A stretch of DNA of 64,000 nucleotides from the NCBI GenBank assembly GCA_028532985.1, contig JANCIK010000011.1, forward strand, positions 682,001 through 746,000, given 5' to 3'. The translations under genes were made by a program, and so were the position numbers. Position 1 is the stretch's first letter; every line of letters starts with the position of its first letter. Shown here piece after piece: positions 25,074 through 37,206 of the stretch. The notes beneath the pieces are model-generated. The model was given only the letters and a program-made list of their open reading frames with translations. It was not told the origin of the DNA and ran no database searches. This stretch comes from Stropharia rugosoannulata. Taxonomy: Eukaryota > Basidiomycota > Agaricomycetes > Agaricales > Strophariaceae.

Positions 25074-26366
25074 TGGAGCGAAAGAACGAAATAAAAAGAA
25101 CGAAAGACGGAAATGGCCAGCCTGGGCCCGAAGAGAAGAAAGAAATGAAAGCAGAATGCTTTTCAGATCGTCAAACGAGCCTTATTTAATAGCACCTATC
25201 CTGTCCATATGTTGTCGTTGCTATGAATCAGCTCACCGACAACATTTGATGGACGCGGCACCATGGTCGCGCAGGGTTGCACTGAACAACTTCGCTTCAA
25301 TGGCCATTGATGATAGGGCACTGGCCGTTGCTATACGCAATTTTTGAAGTTTAAAACAGCTTTGTGGGTGAACGGACCAGTGTGACATCCAATCAAGCGT
25401 CATTATCCGTCCATTTATTCCTGGGTACAGCCTGTCACTGTTAGAGTTAGCTTGAATTAACTCACTGCAAGCAACTTGTATAGGGATCACAAAAGCTTTA
25501 AAACGCAATATTTGGGTTGGTTGTTTATTGATTGTCACTCCGAATCCATCCGTACATGCTTACTTCCAGGCAGAACAAGAAAAGGGGCAGTTTTGTAAGC
25601 TATAGTTCATAGTAGTAGGTGCTAGAAGACTGGCAAGAACTTCAGTGAGGTGTTGACCGTCGAAATTATGTTGAACCTTTTGATCATGATTGCCTTTTGA
25701 AAGCTTCAAGTGGAAACCAACGGGGACTGATTTGGGCGGAGCTATTAAGCGGAGTTGTAAGAAATACGAGCCGGCGGTCCTGCCGTGCCTTGGTGTTCGC
25801 AATGCCCTTACTTATTGCGACCATTATGGACGTAAGCTTCCAAGTTCATCCCAATTTACTCATAAAAGGTCGCCTTCGGCGATAGGGCCTTGCTGATTGT
25901 TGATCAAGGGGCAAGCTTACAAGCAGCAACATTGTAAACTATTTTTTATTAAATTAGTTATAATTGTCGCTATTTGAATGTGGCAGTTTCACGAAGCGTC
26001 CGTTATTTGTCATCATTAAAATAAAGTGTTATAAGCAAGTTATAATATGTTATGAGATGAACGGTGCTATATTCCTCAGCCTGTAAGAAACAGGGTTCGA
26101 AATAGAAAGACAGAGCAAGAACATATTTGTAAAGAGTTCAACGATACAGTGGGAAGGCGTATGCGGCAGTGTGTGGTGTATGTCGTTAGAGAGGAGATAT
26201 GAGTTCCAAGAAGGAACAATGATTACTATAACATAAGTAGATTAGGCATTAGACAAGTGTTGAAAATTATGTCGTACATGTTTGCCTGGGTCAGGCCAGG
26301 GTAATCAATGGGGGAGAAAGAACGATAAAGAGATGAAAAGCAATGCGAGAAAGAGCGAGAACTGTT
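25074..26366. other. Intergenic region of 1.3 kb
   Basis: The region contains the promoter of the secreted protein at its left end and AT-rich sequence after 25900. No reading frame could be tied to a gene. Confidence 0.35.
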
Positions 26367-26865
26367 CTAATTTGTCGGCAATTTATCGAGTACCTGAGCG
26401 ATAGACGGCGGACGACTGCGTTTGATTGATGAGTATAAACTGCTGGCGGCGGTCGACGACGGGGCCAAGGAAGAAACTGAGACACGATTTGATGTGTGTG
26501 TCATGCGGCGCTCCTCCTGGTACACGGCGGTCTGCCTCGGCGGGCAGAAGGACGGCGCATTCCCCTCGGGAATAGCACAGAGCGAAGTCATCGTGATGCT
26601 AGCACTAGGAGGCAGTAGCGACGATGTGGACGAAGACGGGGATATAGAAGTCGAAATGCGCTTCGCTGTGGGTGTTGCAGAGGGAGGAACATCAGGGAGC
26701 GCGTTGTCCGGGGGGGCTGCCGGACGGGGGTAGGCTTGAGCGCATCATAGAGCCCCTCCGTGAGGGGAGCTGTGAATTACCCACAAAAGTAAGCCTCGTC
26801 TCATTATTTCGATTGAAGATTGAGGAGTGAGGACGAGGATGCAAGAGACTCGGTGCCTGATCCAT
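26367..26865 (-). pseudogene. Short Ser/Pro-rich ORF with a 1-nt homopolymer frameshift
   Basis: Two frames on the minus strand fit together as one protein of about 165 residues. The first starts at 26865 (MDQAPSLLHPRPHSS) and runs through FVGNSQLPSRRGSMMRS to a run of seven C (seven G on the + strand, 26710-26716). With one C fewer the frame passes into DNALPDVPPSATPTAKRIS and runs on to SIAQVLDKLPTN and a TAA at 26367. Codon use looks coding on both sides. The lesion may be real or an assembly error in the C run. The product is Ser/Pro/Arg-rich with an SRRGSM segment that looks like a basophilic kinase site. I recognise no family. Confidence 0.45.
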
Positions 26866-26888
26866 CCGACTGGCGAAACGACTCTATA

Positions 26889-27066
26889 ATCAGAAGGTCT
26901 ATCGACCCAACATATTGAGACTCGAGAGTGTTACATTGGGCTGATATTTGGCGTTATTAGTATCAGATGCTCTATCGACCCCGATTTTGAAAGCAAAAGA
27001 GAGGTCGTTGCATTGGGCTATTGTTTGGCAATGTTAGAATCAGAGTGTCAAACAACCCAACATTAC
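26889..27066. repeat. Imperfect tandem repeat, about 75-bp unit, 2.4 copies
   Basis: Three successive units begin with atcag: 26889-26961, 26962-27038 and a partial 27039-27066. Units one and two share atcag..g.tctatcgaccc and ttgcattgggct-like and tttggc blocks at equal spacing. The third keeps only the start and a caacccaacatt block. The repeat lies in the divergent intergenic space between the small ORF and the carboxypeptidase. Confidence 0.6.
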
Positions 27067-27382
27067 ATTATGCAGAAGCGCAAAGTTATCATAAACTACC
27101 ATATATAGTGAATTTCCACCTGGAGGAACCTTACTTATCAGCAAGGCCATCCAAATGTAAGTGCTGGTTGCTCCGCGTGTCCTCATTAGCTAAATAAGTA
27201 AAAGCATGCAGCCAATATGAAAGCAGATGTCTCTTGAAGGCCTGTGAATTGTCAAGATGACTACCAAGATTCCACATGGTCGACCCACATGATACATCTA
27301 ACTATACCATCTACTGCGCCTGCGTCCCATTTATCAGGAGAGTCAGATGCGCACAGCACGGCGCTCCTTCAGTTCGAACACC

Positions 27383-29284
27383 ATGCTTCGTCTGCGAGCT
27401 GTATACGTGTCTGTTATGTCTCTAGCATTAGCGCTTTCAACAAGCGCCCAAAATTTTGAAGGTATGGGTTTTGAAATGGCCCGTTACATCACAGTAACAA
27501 GTATGCACCAGATATACCCTTCAACGACCATAATATCGGGGCAAATTACCTTTTTGCACTCTCCACCAGTGCATTCACCAAGCTTGTTCACCCTGTCTTT
27601 CCTCGGTATAGTGTACGAGTGAAAAAAAACAGAAGACTTTTGCGATACCACAGTCAAGTGCGTTCCGGTGTTCATTTTGTCGCGGTTTTCCTGAATATAT
27701 GCGCCATGTTCAGCTCGTATACCGGATATATTGATATCGAGGCGCGCCATCTATTTTTCTACTTCTTTGAAAGCAGAAGCAACCCGGATGCAGACGATGT
27801 TATCTTATGGACAAATGGAGGTTTGGGTCCCTTGCCTCTCACAAGACTTGCTATTAACCAACCATATCTAGGTCCGGGTTGCTCAAGTAGCATGGGTCTC
27901 TTCATGGAACTTGGACCTTGCAGAATGCTCGACGGAAACGGTACCAAATTCCACCCTGAATCTTGGAACTCCAACGCCAATGTGTTTTTCATTGACCAAC
28001 CTATCGGGACTGGTTACTCGTACGCTGAGTATGGAGAGACGGTGACGACTTCTCATGAAGCTGCTGAGGATGTGGCGGCCTTCGTGGCTATTTTCTTTGA
28101 ACATTTCAGTACATTCAAGGGACGGCAATTTCATATGGCCGGGGAGTCTTACGCCGGATATCTTCTCCCCAAATTTGCCTCTGTATTGTATGATCAGAAT
28201 GTACGGCTTGTAGAAGCAGGAGTTACGCCTATCAATCTTCAGTCTGTCATGATTGGTGAGCAATGGATAATGTATAAAGGACAATGTATTGACAGAAATT
28301 ATATGTTAGGGAATGGTGGCACTGATTACTACAACACGATGGCTGGGCGTTACGAGGTTAGCTGTACGCGAGCAACCATGACACCTGTACTTGACATTGG
28401 AACCTGTGTGCGCATGAAGCAAGCGGTATGGCTTGATGTCTTTGTGTTGTTTGGCGAACTGAAATGTGTTCCAGCTTCCAAGGTGTCTGAAAATGCTTAA
28501 AGATTACTGCTATGACATTTTGGACCCGATTCTTTGCAATAGCGCTGATCAATTCTGCAGGGCAGAAATTGAAAGGCCATTCTACGCGACAGGCAAGTAC
28601 AGCCATCAGATAACATGAACTGTACCTAACATCAATTTAGGCAATAGAAATCCTTATAACATTGGCGGTTACTGTGAAGGGACCTACGCGGAGACAATGT
28701 GCTATTCAGCTTTTGGGTGGGTATTACTCCACTTCGTTGACATTGTTCTTCCTCTGATAAAAAGCTGGTTTTAGGCATATTTCTGACTACCTCGACCGGC
28801 CTGAAGTCCGCGAGATGCTCGGTGTTGATCCGTCCCTGAAGTCCAAGTATGCTCCATGTGATATGAATATTCTCCTAGCATTTAAGAGCAAAATGGACCA
28901 CTTCCTGCCTGCTCCCGGCTATGTCTCAGCTCTGCTTGAGCGTGGCGTACGAGTGCTAATCTATGTCGGCAAGAATGACTGGGCATGCACCCACGTCGGT
29001 AACGAAGCGTGGACTTTGCAACTTGAATGGTCTGGACACGACGAATTCAATGCACAGCGCCTACGCCCATGGTATGTAAATGACAAGGAGGCGGGAATGA
29101 TGCGCAGTGTACAAGGATTTACGTTTGCCACGATAAATGGCGCGGGGCATATGGTGAGTTAACTTTACCCGGTCTGTGTAGTCATGAATGAATTGCTTAC
29201 TGTACACCTACTTAGGCGCCATACGATAAGCCTTTGGAAACATTAGAAATGGTAAAGAGATGGCTCCTCCAGAAAGCACTCTGA
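27383..29284 (+). CDS. Serine carboxypeptidase (peptidase family S10)
   Basis: A secreted or vacuolar carboxypeptidase removing C-terminal residues from peptides. The start chosen gives a clean signal peptide (MLRLRAVYVSVMSLALALST); an upstream in-frame Met at 27347 would add 12 residues. The canonical WxNGGPGCSS oxyanion segment is interrupted by an intron and reads WTNGGPGCSSSMG after splicing. The nucleophile is in GESYAGYLLP, the Asp in LIYVGKNDWAC, and the His in INGAGHMAPYDKP. GNGGTDYYNTMA and GNEAWTLQLEWSG are also typical. About seven introns are inferred. One (about 28591-28640) appears to use a GC-AG donor (ACAG/GCAAGT), which restores YATGNRNPYN. All three catalytic residues are present. 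The stop TGA is at 29282-29284. Confidence 0.9.
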
Positions 29285-29454
29285 TGGGCTATACAAGGCT
29301 ATACATAGTATCTGTATGATACCACGCGGTGATGGCAATTGGAAAGTTAACTGCTCCCGTTTCTCTCTTTATCTATTCCCACATACCCCAGATACTCTCT
29401 GAGCTCTGAGTTGCTTACCTACAATCCCTTGCCCATCGCACACAATTTGCAAGC

Positions 29455-30127
29455 ATGGCTCCCTCCTGGACTGACGTCGATGCTCAAGGGTTAGAATTGG
29501 CCCTGCAACAGGCGCGAAAGAGCTTCGCTGAGGGAGGGGTACCCATTGGGTCAGCTATCTTGACTCTTGGAAATGAAGATACGTCAAGCGCTTCGCCCTA
29601 CACGGTTCTGGGAGCAGGCCACAACTTACATGTTCAACGGAAGTCTGTCGTATTTCATGGCGAGATGTCCGCACTTGAGAACGTGGGAATTCTGAAGGCG
29701 GAAATCTACAAACAGACGACCTTGGTAGGTCTTTCAAATTAAGAGCTTCAAAGACGTTGATAGACCTCACAACTACTTATGTGCACTTGCTAGTACACTA
29801 CTCTTAGGTATATTTCTACACGTAAACGAACATTGTGCATTGCTAAAGTGCACGACCGATTAGCCCATGTAGTATGTGTACTGGCGCCATTCTTTTGTAC
29901 CGCATCCCGCGAGTTGTGGTGGGAGAGAACGTAACTCTACAAGGCGCGGCCGATTATCTTAAAAGCCGAGGTGTAGAGGTTATCATTGTCGACAACAAAG
30001 AATGTAAGGAGCTGATGGCGGAGTTCATTGCCGAACATCCGGAGGTGAGTTGAACGAATCCTGTCCAGCGTTGACTTCAACTCCTGGATATTTACAGATA
30101 TGGAACGAGGATATAGGAGAGGCCTAG
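29455..30127 (+). CDS. Cytosine deaminase
   Basis: A zinc-dependent deaminase converting cytosine to uracil in pyrimidine salvage, resembling yeast Fcy1. The first exon ends HGEMSALENVGILKAEIYKQ with the zinc-ligand His and catalytic Glu in HGE. A 14-nt micro-exon (29794-29807) supplies YTTLS, then the next exon begins PCSMCTGAILLYRIPRVVVG with the two Cys ligands. The protein continues YLKSRGVEVIIVDNKECKEL and ends IWNEDIGEA with TAG at 30125-30127, like the yeast enzyme's WFEDIGE end. Length of about 170 residues suits the family. It lies about 170 bp after the carboxypeptidase stop, on the same strand. Confidence 0.88.
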
Positions 30128-31065
30128 CAGATTTCTTTAACACTTGAACATGTTGTCTGGTCTGATACAAAAACGAATAAAGTCGATTTCTACTCCCATC
30201 GAATCCAGGACACTGTGTTCTCCGTGAGGTAATTTACTTTCCGAATCAGATAGCTCAGTAGTATCTTTCAAAGCGTTTGCGACTACATCACATATATAGT
30301 AAAGGCTGATAATACTCAAGGTCGAAGATCCTTCATGGTAAAGGTCAAATACTAGTGTTTCGAGTTTCAAATTTCAAGTTTCGAAATTCGATTCGCACGA
30401 CCTCATGTCAGTGGCTTGTTATTACATAACTTTGGTATCCTTCAACCCGCCGGAGGATGATGATGATCACATCGTTCTAGTACATCCGACTATGGCACTA
30501 TTTTACACGAACGAAAAAGGCATACCTTATAAAACAGGCCTTAGATGTCGAGTTCAGGGCGTCCAATAGGCTATTGATAGGATCTGACTTCAACAAACCT
30601 GTAGATAAAAACGCTAATATTGTCGAAGTCATGGCTGAAATTGAATCAGCCCTTGTATAGTAAGAGTCCTTCCTAACGTAGAATAGTTTTGATGCCAAGT
30701 TATCTCCCGCCCAACACTCCCAAACCATATGCGTTTGCAATTACACCTCGCTCCCATGAATCGGTGATGACTATTCTACGATATGGCTGTAAGATTAGTC
30801 CATCTGACACAACTTGAGTGACATATTCTATTCGTCTTCACCTTAGATGTGTCCCGTTAATAAGAATACGTCTTGCTCGTTGATGGGTTACATTGACTTG
30901 ATCAAATGATTCAAACCATAACACAGTGTAAATCAACTGAACGTTCATGAATTCATATACAACGTGAGGAGAAATAAGTCCATTCTCCTGCACGATACCC
31001 GTACTGACTAATATACATTGATGCTACAACGCGGCGACCTGATTCATGGAAAGAAAAGTAAAATT
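30128..31065. other. Intergenic between convergent genes
   Basis: AT-rich. A few open frames exist on the minus strand but without splice context or recognised motifs, so no gene is called. Confidence 0.35.
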
Positions 31066-33299
31066 TTACATGCGATGTCTGAGGTTGATGTGCACGGCCT
31101 TGATGTTCGTGTAGCTAATTCCCAAGTTAGGTCTAGCAAGATTTCATTGGTAAAGTTTCCACTTACTGTGTCAAGGCGTACTCTCCGAGCTCGCGACCAA
31201 TACCGGACTGCTTGTAACCACCGAAGGGAACTTGAGCATGAAGCTGGTTTGCACAGTTAATCTATTTGAATATCATGTCAATAATGAAGCCATTGCCCAT
31301 ATCGTAAAGGTAACACATACCCAGACAGTTCCTGCCTTGAGCCTGTGACCGGTTTCGATGGCTCGGTTAATGTTTTGCGAGAAGACGGCGGATGCCAGGC
31401 CGTACACTGCCCAAGTATTAGAAGTTTTTCTTTACAAATAACAACGGACGTACTGGTGTCGTTTGCTTGCCTGACAACATCTGCATGATCATGGTCAGAA
31501 ACTATGTCAATGAGCCAATATTCGACACGAGTGACTAACCGTCTTCATCTTCGAACTTGATAACGACAGCCACGGGACCGAAGATCTCTTCTTGCACGAT
31601 TTTCATGCTCGGATTGACATCCGTGAAGATGGTAGGGTTAATGTAGTAACCCTCATTTCCAAACCTATCTCCTCCGAGGGCGACTGTAGCCCCTTGTTCC
31701 TTTCCTGATTGAATGTAGCCCATGATACGCTATAAAGTAAAATTAGACGTGCTTTCATGATAGAAGGGGTTAGCACCGCTCACATCGTACTGGATCTGAG
31801 ATACCTGTGGTCCCTGGTCAACGTCTGCACCGAAGGGGTCGCCGAGCTTGATCTGCTTCGCTCTCTCCGTAAAGCGTTTGATGAATTCGTCGTAAATCCC
31901 AGACTGAACGAAAATACGCGAGCCCGCGCAGCATGCCTGCCCGTGATTCCAGCTAGCAAGGTAGTCCGTTAGTTATCTTATCTAGTTAGGCGGCCACAGT
32001 AAACGCACAAGATACCGTGCGAGGTCCAGTTGACCGCCTGCTCCATGTCCGCGTCGTTGAAGATGATGTTGGGACTCTTGCCGCCCAGCTCGAGAGTGAC
32101 CGTTTTCAAGTTGGATTTCGCTGCGGCCTCCATAATCTTGCGACCAACGAGGGTGCTACCAGTGAAGGCGACCTTTTCGATCTTCATGTGCGAAGAGATG
32201 GCGGCGCCCACAGTGTGGCCGTAACCGGTAATCAGGTTAATCACGCCGTCAGGGATTCCTGCTTCCTTCACAATGTCACACATCCGCAAAGCGGTGAGTG
32301 GAGTGAACTCGGAGGGCTATTTTTATGCGTCGACTTAGTGACTTTTTAATATAGAGAGATTACGTCAAGTACGGCACCTTCATGACGACTACGTTACCCG
32401 TAGCGAGAGCAGGACCGATTTTCCATGACCACATCAACACTGTATGAAGCCTGGATGTAGCCCCGATAATAAATGTTATAGGAGAAAGCCTTACATGGGA
32501 AGTTCCCTGAACGGAATGTCAGAAACAACGTCACATATTATGTCAAATAAGCTTTACATACAAGGAATGATCTGACCGACGACACCGATAGGTTCATGAC
32601 GGGTGTAGCTGAACTTTTTCTCATCGGTCTATACGTAATGAATAATCAGCATTGTAATTACTTGATATCTTATCTTCAATCAGTCGTACCTCGATAGTCT
32701 GGCCTGTAATCTTGTCTGCCCAACCCGCAAAGTATTTGATTGTGTCGATGGAGAACTGCACATCCGTGCCGTTTGCCCAACCAAAGGTCTTGCCTAGCGT
32801 CAATGATAAGAGCGATGAATGCTACTACAAATGACAGATAATGAAGCCTACCGTTATCAAGGGCTTCGATCGCGGCGAGCTCTTCCTTGTGCTTCTCCAT
32901 GCCCTTCGCCAAGTTCCATAGAAGCTCGGATCGCGTCGGGCCTGATGCATTCAAGCCCCACACCGTGTCAAAAGCCTTTTGGGCGGCTTCCACAGCCAGG
33001 TCAACGTCTGCCTCGACGGCTTCTGATATCTTGGTAATGAGCGTTCCGTTCGCTGGTGAAGGAAGGTGAGAGGTCAAAACTAAGTGCTTCGCGTCAATGT
33101 AGCGTACTTGGGTTAATAACACTTTATTTGGAGTCTTATCAGATAATATCCTTCCATACAAGATGATAGTAGTGCCTTACTCGATGGTCGTCTTATTCGA
33201 GCCGTCCACCCACTTCCCGCCAATGAAGAGCCCGGTGTTGAACGAGGTCTGTCCCTTGTAAGCTGGGGTGTCCCATGAGTATGTGAACGTATCAGGCAT
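31066..33299 (-). CDS. Aldehyde dehydrogenase (NAD(P)-dependent, ALDH superfamily)
   Basis: Oxidises aldehydes to acids, probably in the cytosol since no targeting leader is seen. It begins [16 protein letters not shown] and then [17 protein letters not shown]. Later exons give PWNFPLLMWSWK, the Rossmann [15 protein letters not shown], the general-base Glu in [12 protein letters not shown], and the nucleophile Cys in [31 protein letters not shown] and [18 protein letters not shown] follow, and the last small exon reads [16 protein letters not shown] with TAA at 31066-31068. At least eight introns of about 50-70 nt are present. The predicted length, close to 500 residues, and all catalytic residues fit an active enzyme. 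Related fungal genes act in acetaldehyde or broad aldehyde oxidation; the substrate is not resolved. Confidence 0.9.
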
Positions 33300-35681
33300 G
33301 TTGTTCGATGTAGATGGCTGGGAAGACGAGATTACCAGGACTCTGTGGCAGAAATGGAAGAGTCGGGGGCCATTTTATACCTGTCCGGCGCAGCAGCTTC
33401 TCGAGTGTGTGAATGCATGTTGAAGGGGACTTGGTGATCAGCTGTTCGTGCCACAAGGACAGATCATTCCCAGTACCCATTAAAACGTGATCTTAATTTG
33501 CCTAGACCTTCCCAGTAGACATTAATCGCGTCGGTTAACAGCGCCAGATTCCCCTGAGCACAAAGAGGCCTATAGCCAATTCAAGCCTGGTAAGCATCAT
33601 GAGCAAGTTTGTTGATATGAAGCTCTGCGGTGAGAACCGCTGCCAGTGCATTAAGAGTAGATTTTCATGGCTCGGGAAGTGGAGCAGTTGCATTTTTTTG
33701 GACCATGTATAAGCCCATAAAGGTGATGTTTCAGAAAGCATTCATGAGACCCAGGTTATGTTGTTGTGCCGTTGCGATGTCGATATCCTTCCTCCATTTC
33801 GGTTCCCCACATGCCAGGGGTGCCAAGGCTTATCTACCCCGCAATAAGAGCCTGGAGCGCAGGTTGAGATGATGTTCCCCGCATTGCCTATTTGCCTTCC
33901 CCACCCTTACCCCCACATTTCTTGCCTTACACGATATTATGATTCCGCCATTGAATTGCGGAGTGAGCCGGACCGCGTGGCGTGGATTTGCCTCCATCCT
34001 TGACGTACTTACGTAGGTGCAACCTTGCTTGTTTAAAAAAGACTCTATACCTTATGTTTCCCGGATTACCAAGAATAACTTATGATGAGAAGCTTGTGTT
34101 ATATTTGATAGGACCCTATCATTAGCTATGTAGCGATGGAAGGGCACGTATATGAGGTGCAGATGGAGTGTTGTTCAGGTAATCCATGCCATTCGGGCAA
34201 GTATCTGTCCGGAGATGATTCTAGAAGATATCAAAAGTCGGGTGTTCTCGCTATGAACAGCAAAGTATGCGAAATTTGCACACCCAAGATCGCCGCCACC
34301 CCGGATGAAGACGGATGATCACACGGAGAACCGTCCGGAAGCCAAGTAGCAGACGTAACCGAGTGTCCTTATTCGCTCCGTTATGTTAGAGATGAGTTTT
34401 GATTTGGGTTTGATTGCTCAGTTTTGGGTATTTATCTGGCAATTTACAGCCTTTTCAGCCTATCTGGGAAAAATGAGCTCCTGATTAATTCTGATATCTC
34501 TGCACTCTGCATATACAGTGGAGATAAGCGTAGATAGCTACTAGTAGAATACATCAGCGTAATGATGCTTCCTAGGAATTGCTAGTGTCCGACTATTAGT
34601 TGGCCTTTATTGGACCCTGACCCAGGATGCAACTGTTTTATGTTTACTTTTCTAACAGTGGAACTGAATACTAGAATGCAATAAAATTGCCCGTATGGCT
34701 AATTTAAATGATTTTTCAAGTTGTATGTTCCAAATTGCGCAACGGAGTTCGTGACGGACCTCCGGTGTTTAAAGGTCCATCTGAGAACACAGTCAGCCTT
34801 AGAAGCGACTGATTGGTGAAATGGTGAGGCAGCAGCTGGCAGCAGTGAACTCTTCTCGTCTTATATTTTGTTCCTAATAATTCCGATAAAACCGTTTGTG
34901 TTTCTTCTGCATACTACAATCCCAGTGTCCGGGTATGAACATATTGGTACCCTTAAATGTCGTATGTAGTATAATGAAAGGACTTGAACAGGACATAACA
35001 CGTAGACTTCGAAAATGATATCACTGAGCAAGCTCTCAACTAGAATATATTGAGAACAGCGTAGTAGCTGTCTTTTTTCCGCCTATTAATGAAATTTAAC
35101 TAGCGCAAGCTGTCTATCGAGAGACCAGCCGTGCAAAACTCCAATGATTAGTGCCACATATTTCAAAACACTAATGCGAAGAACCCGGGATTCAATGAAC
35201 TGTTTTACAAGAAGCGATGGAATGCACAGCTATATAATAGTTAATATGGAAGGTCTAAAATGGGCCTTCACTTGCTTGAAGCTTCTAGGAATGGTGCAAG
35301 AACGGCGGCTTCAAGATGGATCATGGCTGCAGTCAAACTATAACAGAACAACAGCCTAGGATGCGTCACCGATCGATGTATGCTGTGTCCAGTAAAGTGA
35401 AAACAAAAAGGTATTTGGGCTTATTCTTCTCCCTATTCCTCATTTTTATCGTGCGCGCTGACAGTCTTTTAATCACTGAGAGACAACTGAGAGATAAGGA
35501 ATTTGTAAGAAATGCCAAAGTACGACTCAGTCAAGCAAAGCGGAGCTTTAAAAATGGCTTTCGGAAGTTACCGAAACTCCGCTTAGACCTCGAGTCCGAG
35601 ATCGCGACTGATCGCGACTGTTGCTTTCGCCTTTTTTTCTTTTTTTTTCTCTCTTTTTCTTAAAGCTTACTGTCCTTCGCA
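33300..35681. other. Intergenic region of 2.4 kb
   Basis: The longest apparently gene-free stretch of the window. It is AT-rich with no frame I can tie to a protein family. It separates the divergent ALDH and NAP1 genes and should hold both promoters. No clear transposon ends were seen. Confidence 0.4.
35624..35661 (+). promoter_or_regulatory. Pyrimidine tract just upstream of NAP1
   Basis: A C/T-only run (ctttcgcctttttttctt followed by more T and C) ends about 20 nt before the NAP1 start codon. Such CT-rich blocks next to transcription starts are common in strongly expressed fungal genes. The function here is inferred. Confidence 0.4.
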
Positions 35682-37206
35682 ATGTCGTCCAACGTCCAAA
35701 TCACAGGTTCTGGAAACGTTACTGCTCCTACCCCCCAAAATACACCGCTCACGCAGGCTCCCATTGCCCTTGGACTCTCGCGGCCTACTGTTCCAGATAT
35801 CTCAGAAGATAACGAGGGCGAAGAAGGTGCGGACGAATCTGGCGAAGGACCCTCGCTTGCTGGGCTCGAGCACCACATGCTCGGCATGGTTCAGGGGAGA
35901 CTCGCTGATCTGGTCGGGAAGAGCTCGGGATACATCGAAAGCCTGCCCGTCGAAGTGAAGCTAAATGTGGAAGCCCTCAAAGGCGTCCAGGTCAAACAAA
36001 ACGAGCTGCACAACCAGTACAAGCGCGAGTGCCTGGAGCTAGAGAAGAAGGTAAGTTATCTGGGTTTTTTGCCCATTTTCTAGATCGGTATCGTATCTTT
36101 ACTGATCTATCTGCAGTATCTTAACCTCCAAAAACCCCTTTACGAACGCCGCAATGCGATCATCAACGGGAAAGCCACTGCGACGACCGAGGAGATCGAG
36201 GCTGGCGAGAAGGCCTCCACCAAGGATGAGGAGGATTACACCCCCCTTCCCAAGGACACTAAGCCTGCTGCCTCCGGCATCCCCCACTTCTGGCTGACAG
36301 CACTCAGGAACCACATTGCCCTGAACGAAATGATCACAGAGCGCGACACTGAAGCCCTCAAGCACCTTGTTGACGTACGTCTTGAATACCTCAACGAAGG
36401 CGAGAACAAGGACAGCAAGACCTTGGGCAAACCCGGCTTCAAGATCATCTTTCAATTCAGCAAGAACGACTTCTTTGATAACGAGATCCTCGAGAAGACG
36501 TACCTTTACCAGGAGGAGGTCGGTTACTCTGGCGATTTCGTGTATGATCGCGCTCTGGGCACCAAGATCAACTGGAAAGAGGATAAGGATCTGACCAAGG
36601 AATTCGAGATTAAGAAGCAGAGGAATAAGAGTATGTTCGTTCACTTTGTGTTTGACATTGAGCTTATCAGTTTGGATAGATACCAACCGCACTCGTCTCA
36701 TCCGCAAGGCTCTCCCTACCGACTCGTTCTTTAATTTCTTCTCCCCTCCGGAGCCCCCTACCGATGAGGCTCTGGAGAACGGAGAGTTTGAGGATGAGGA
36801 GCTCGAGGAGCTTGAAGAGAAGCTTGAGGAAGATTACCAGATCGGTGAAGACCTCAAGGAGAAGGTAAGCATCGTACATAATCCATCAAAAGTATTCTAA
36901 CTTAAGCTCGTCTAGGTCATCCCCCGGGCCATCGACTACTTCACCGGAAAGGCCCTGCAGTACGACATCATGGATGAGGAAGATGACTTCGACGATGACG
37001 AGGATCTCGATGATGACGATGATGATGAACATTTCCACGACGACGTGAGTTCGAGAATACTCCGTAGCGTCCAATGTATTGATTCACGTTCACAGGATGA
37101 CTCCGATTCCGATGGTGATGTCCCCGCACGGAAACGCGGTGGTGCCAAGGGTCGCGGCGGTGCCGCTGGAGGCAAGGTGAACCCAGAGGAGTGTAAGAAC
37201 CAATGA
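35682..37206 (+). CDS. NAP1: Nucleosome assembly protein, NAP1 family histone chaperone
   Basis: Binds H2A-H2B (and H3-H4), assembles nucleosomes and shuttles between cytoplasm and nucleus. The N-terminus is acidic and disordered. The dimerisation helix region contains LEHHMLGMVQGRLADLVGKS and VKQNELHNQYKRECLELEKK. The NAP core follows with GIPHFWLTALRNHIALNEMI, GFKIIFQFSKNDFFDNEIL, LEKTYLYQEE, and SFFNFFSPPEPP. A long acidic tail (DEEDDFDDDEDLDDDD) precedes a short basic, Gly-rich end (RKRGGAKGRGGAAGGK) and a final ECKNQ. Four or five short introns interrupt it, the last splitting the acidic tail. All parts of the family are present; length of about 430 residues is normal. Confidence 0.93.

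Noticed and set aside
27829..27873. Apparent insertion in the carboxypeptidase oxyanion motif (NGGLGPLPLTR...)
   Set aside because: It is an intron. Splicing gives the normal NGGPGCSS sequence.
30137..30740. Two open frames on the minus strand after cytosine deaminase
   Set aside because: Both are AT-rich, have no motifs and cannot be joined by convincing splice sites.
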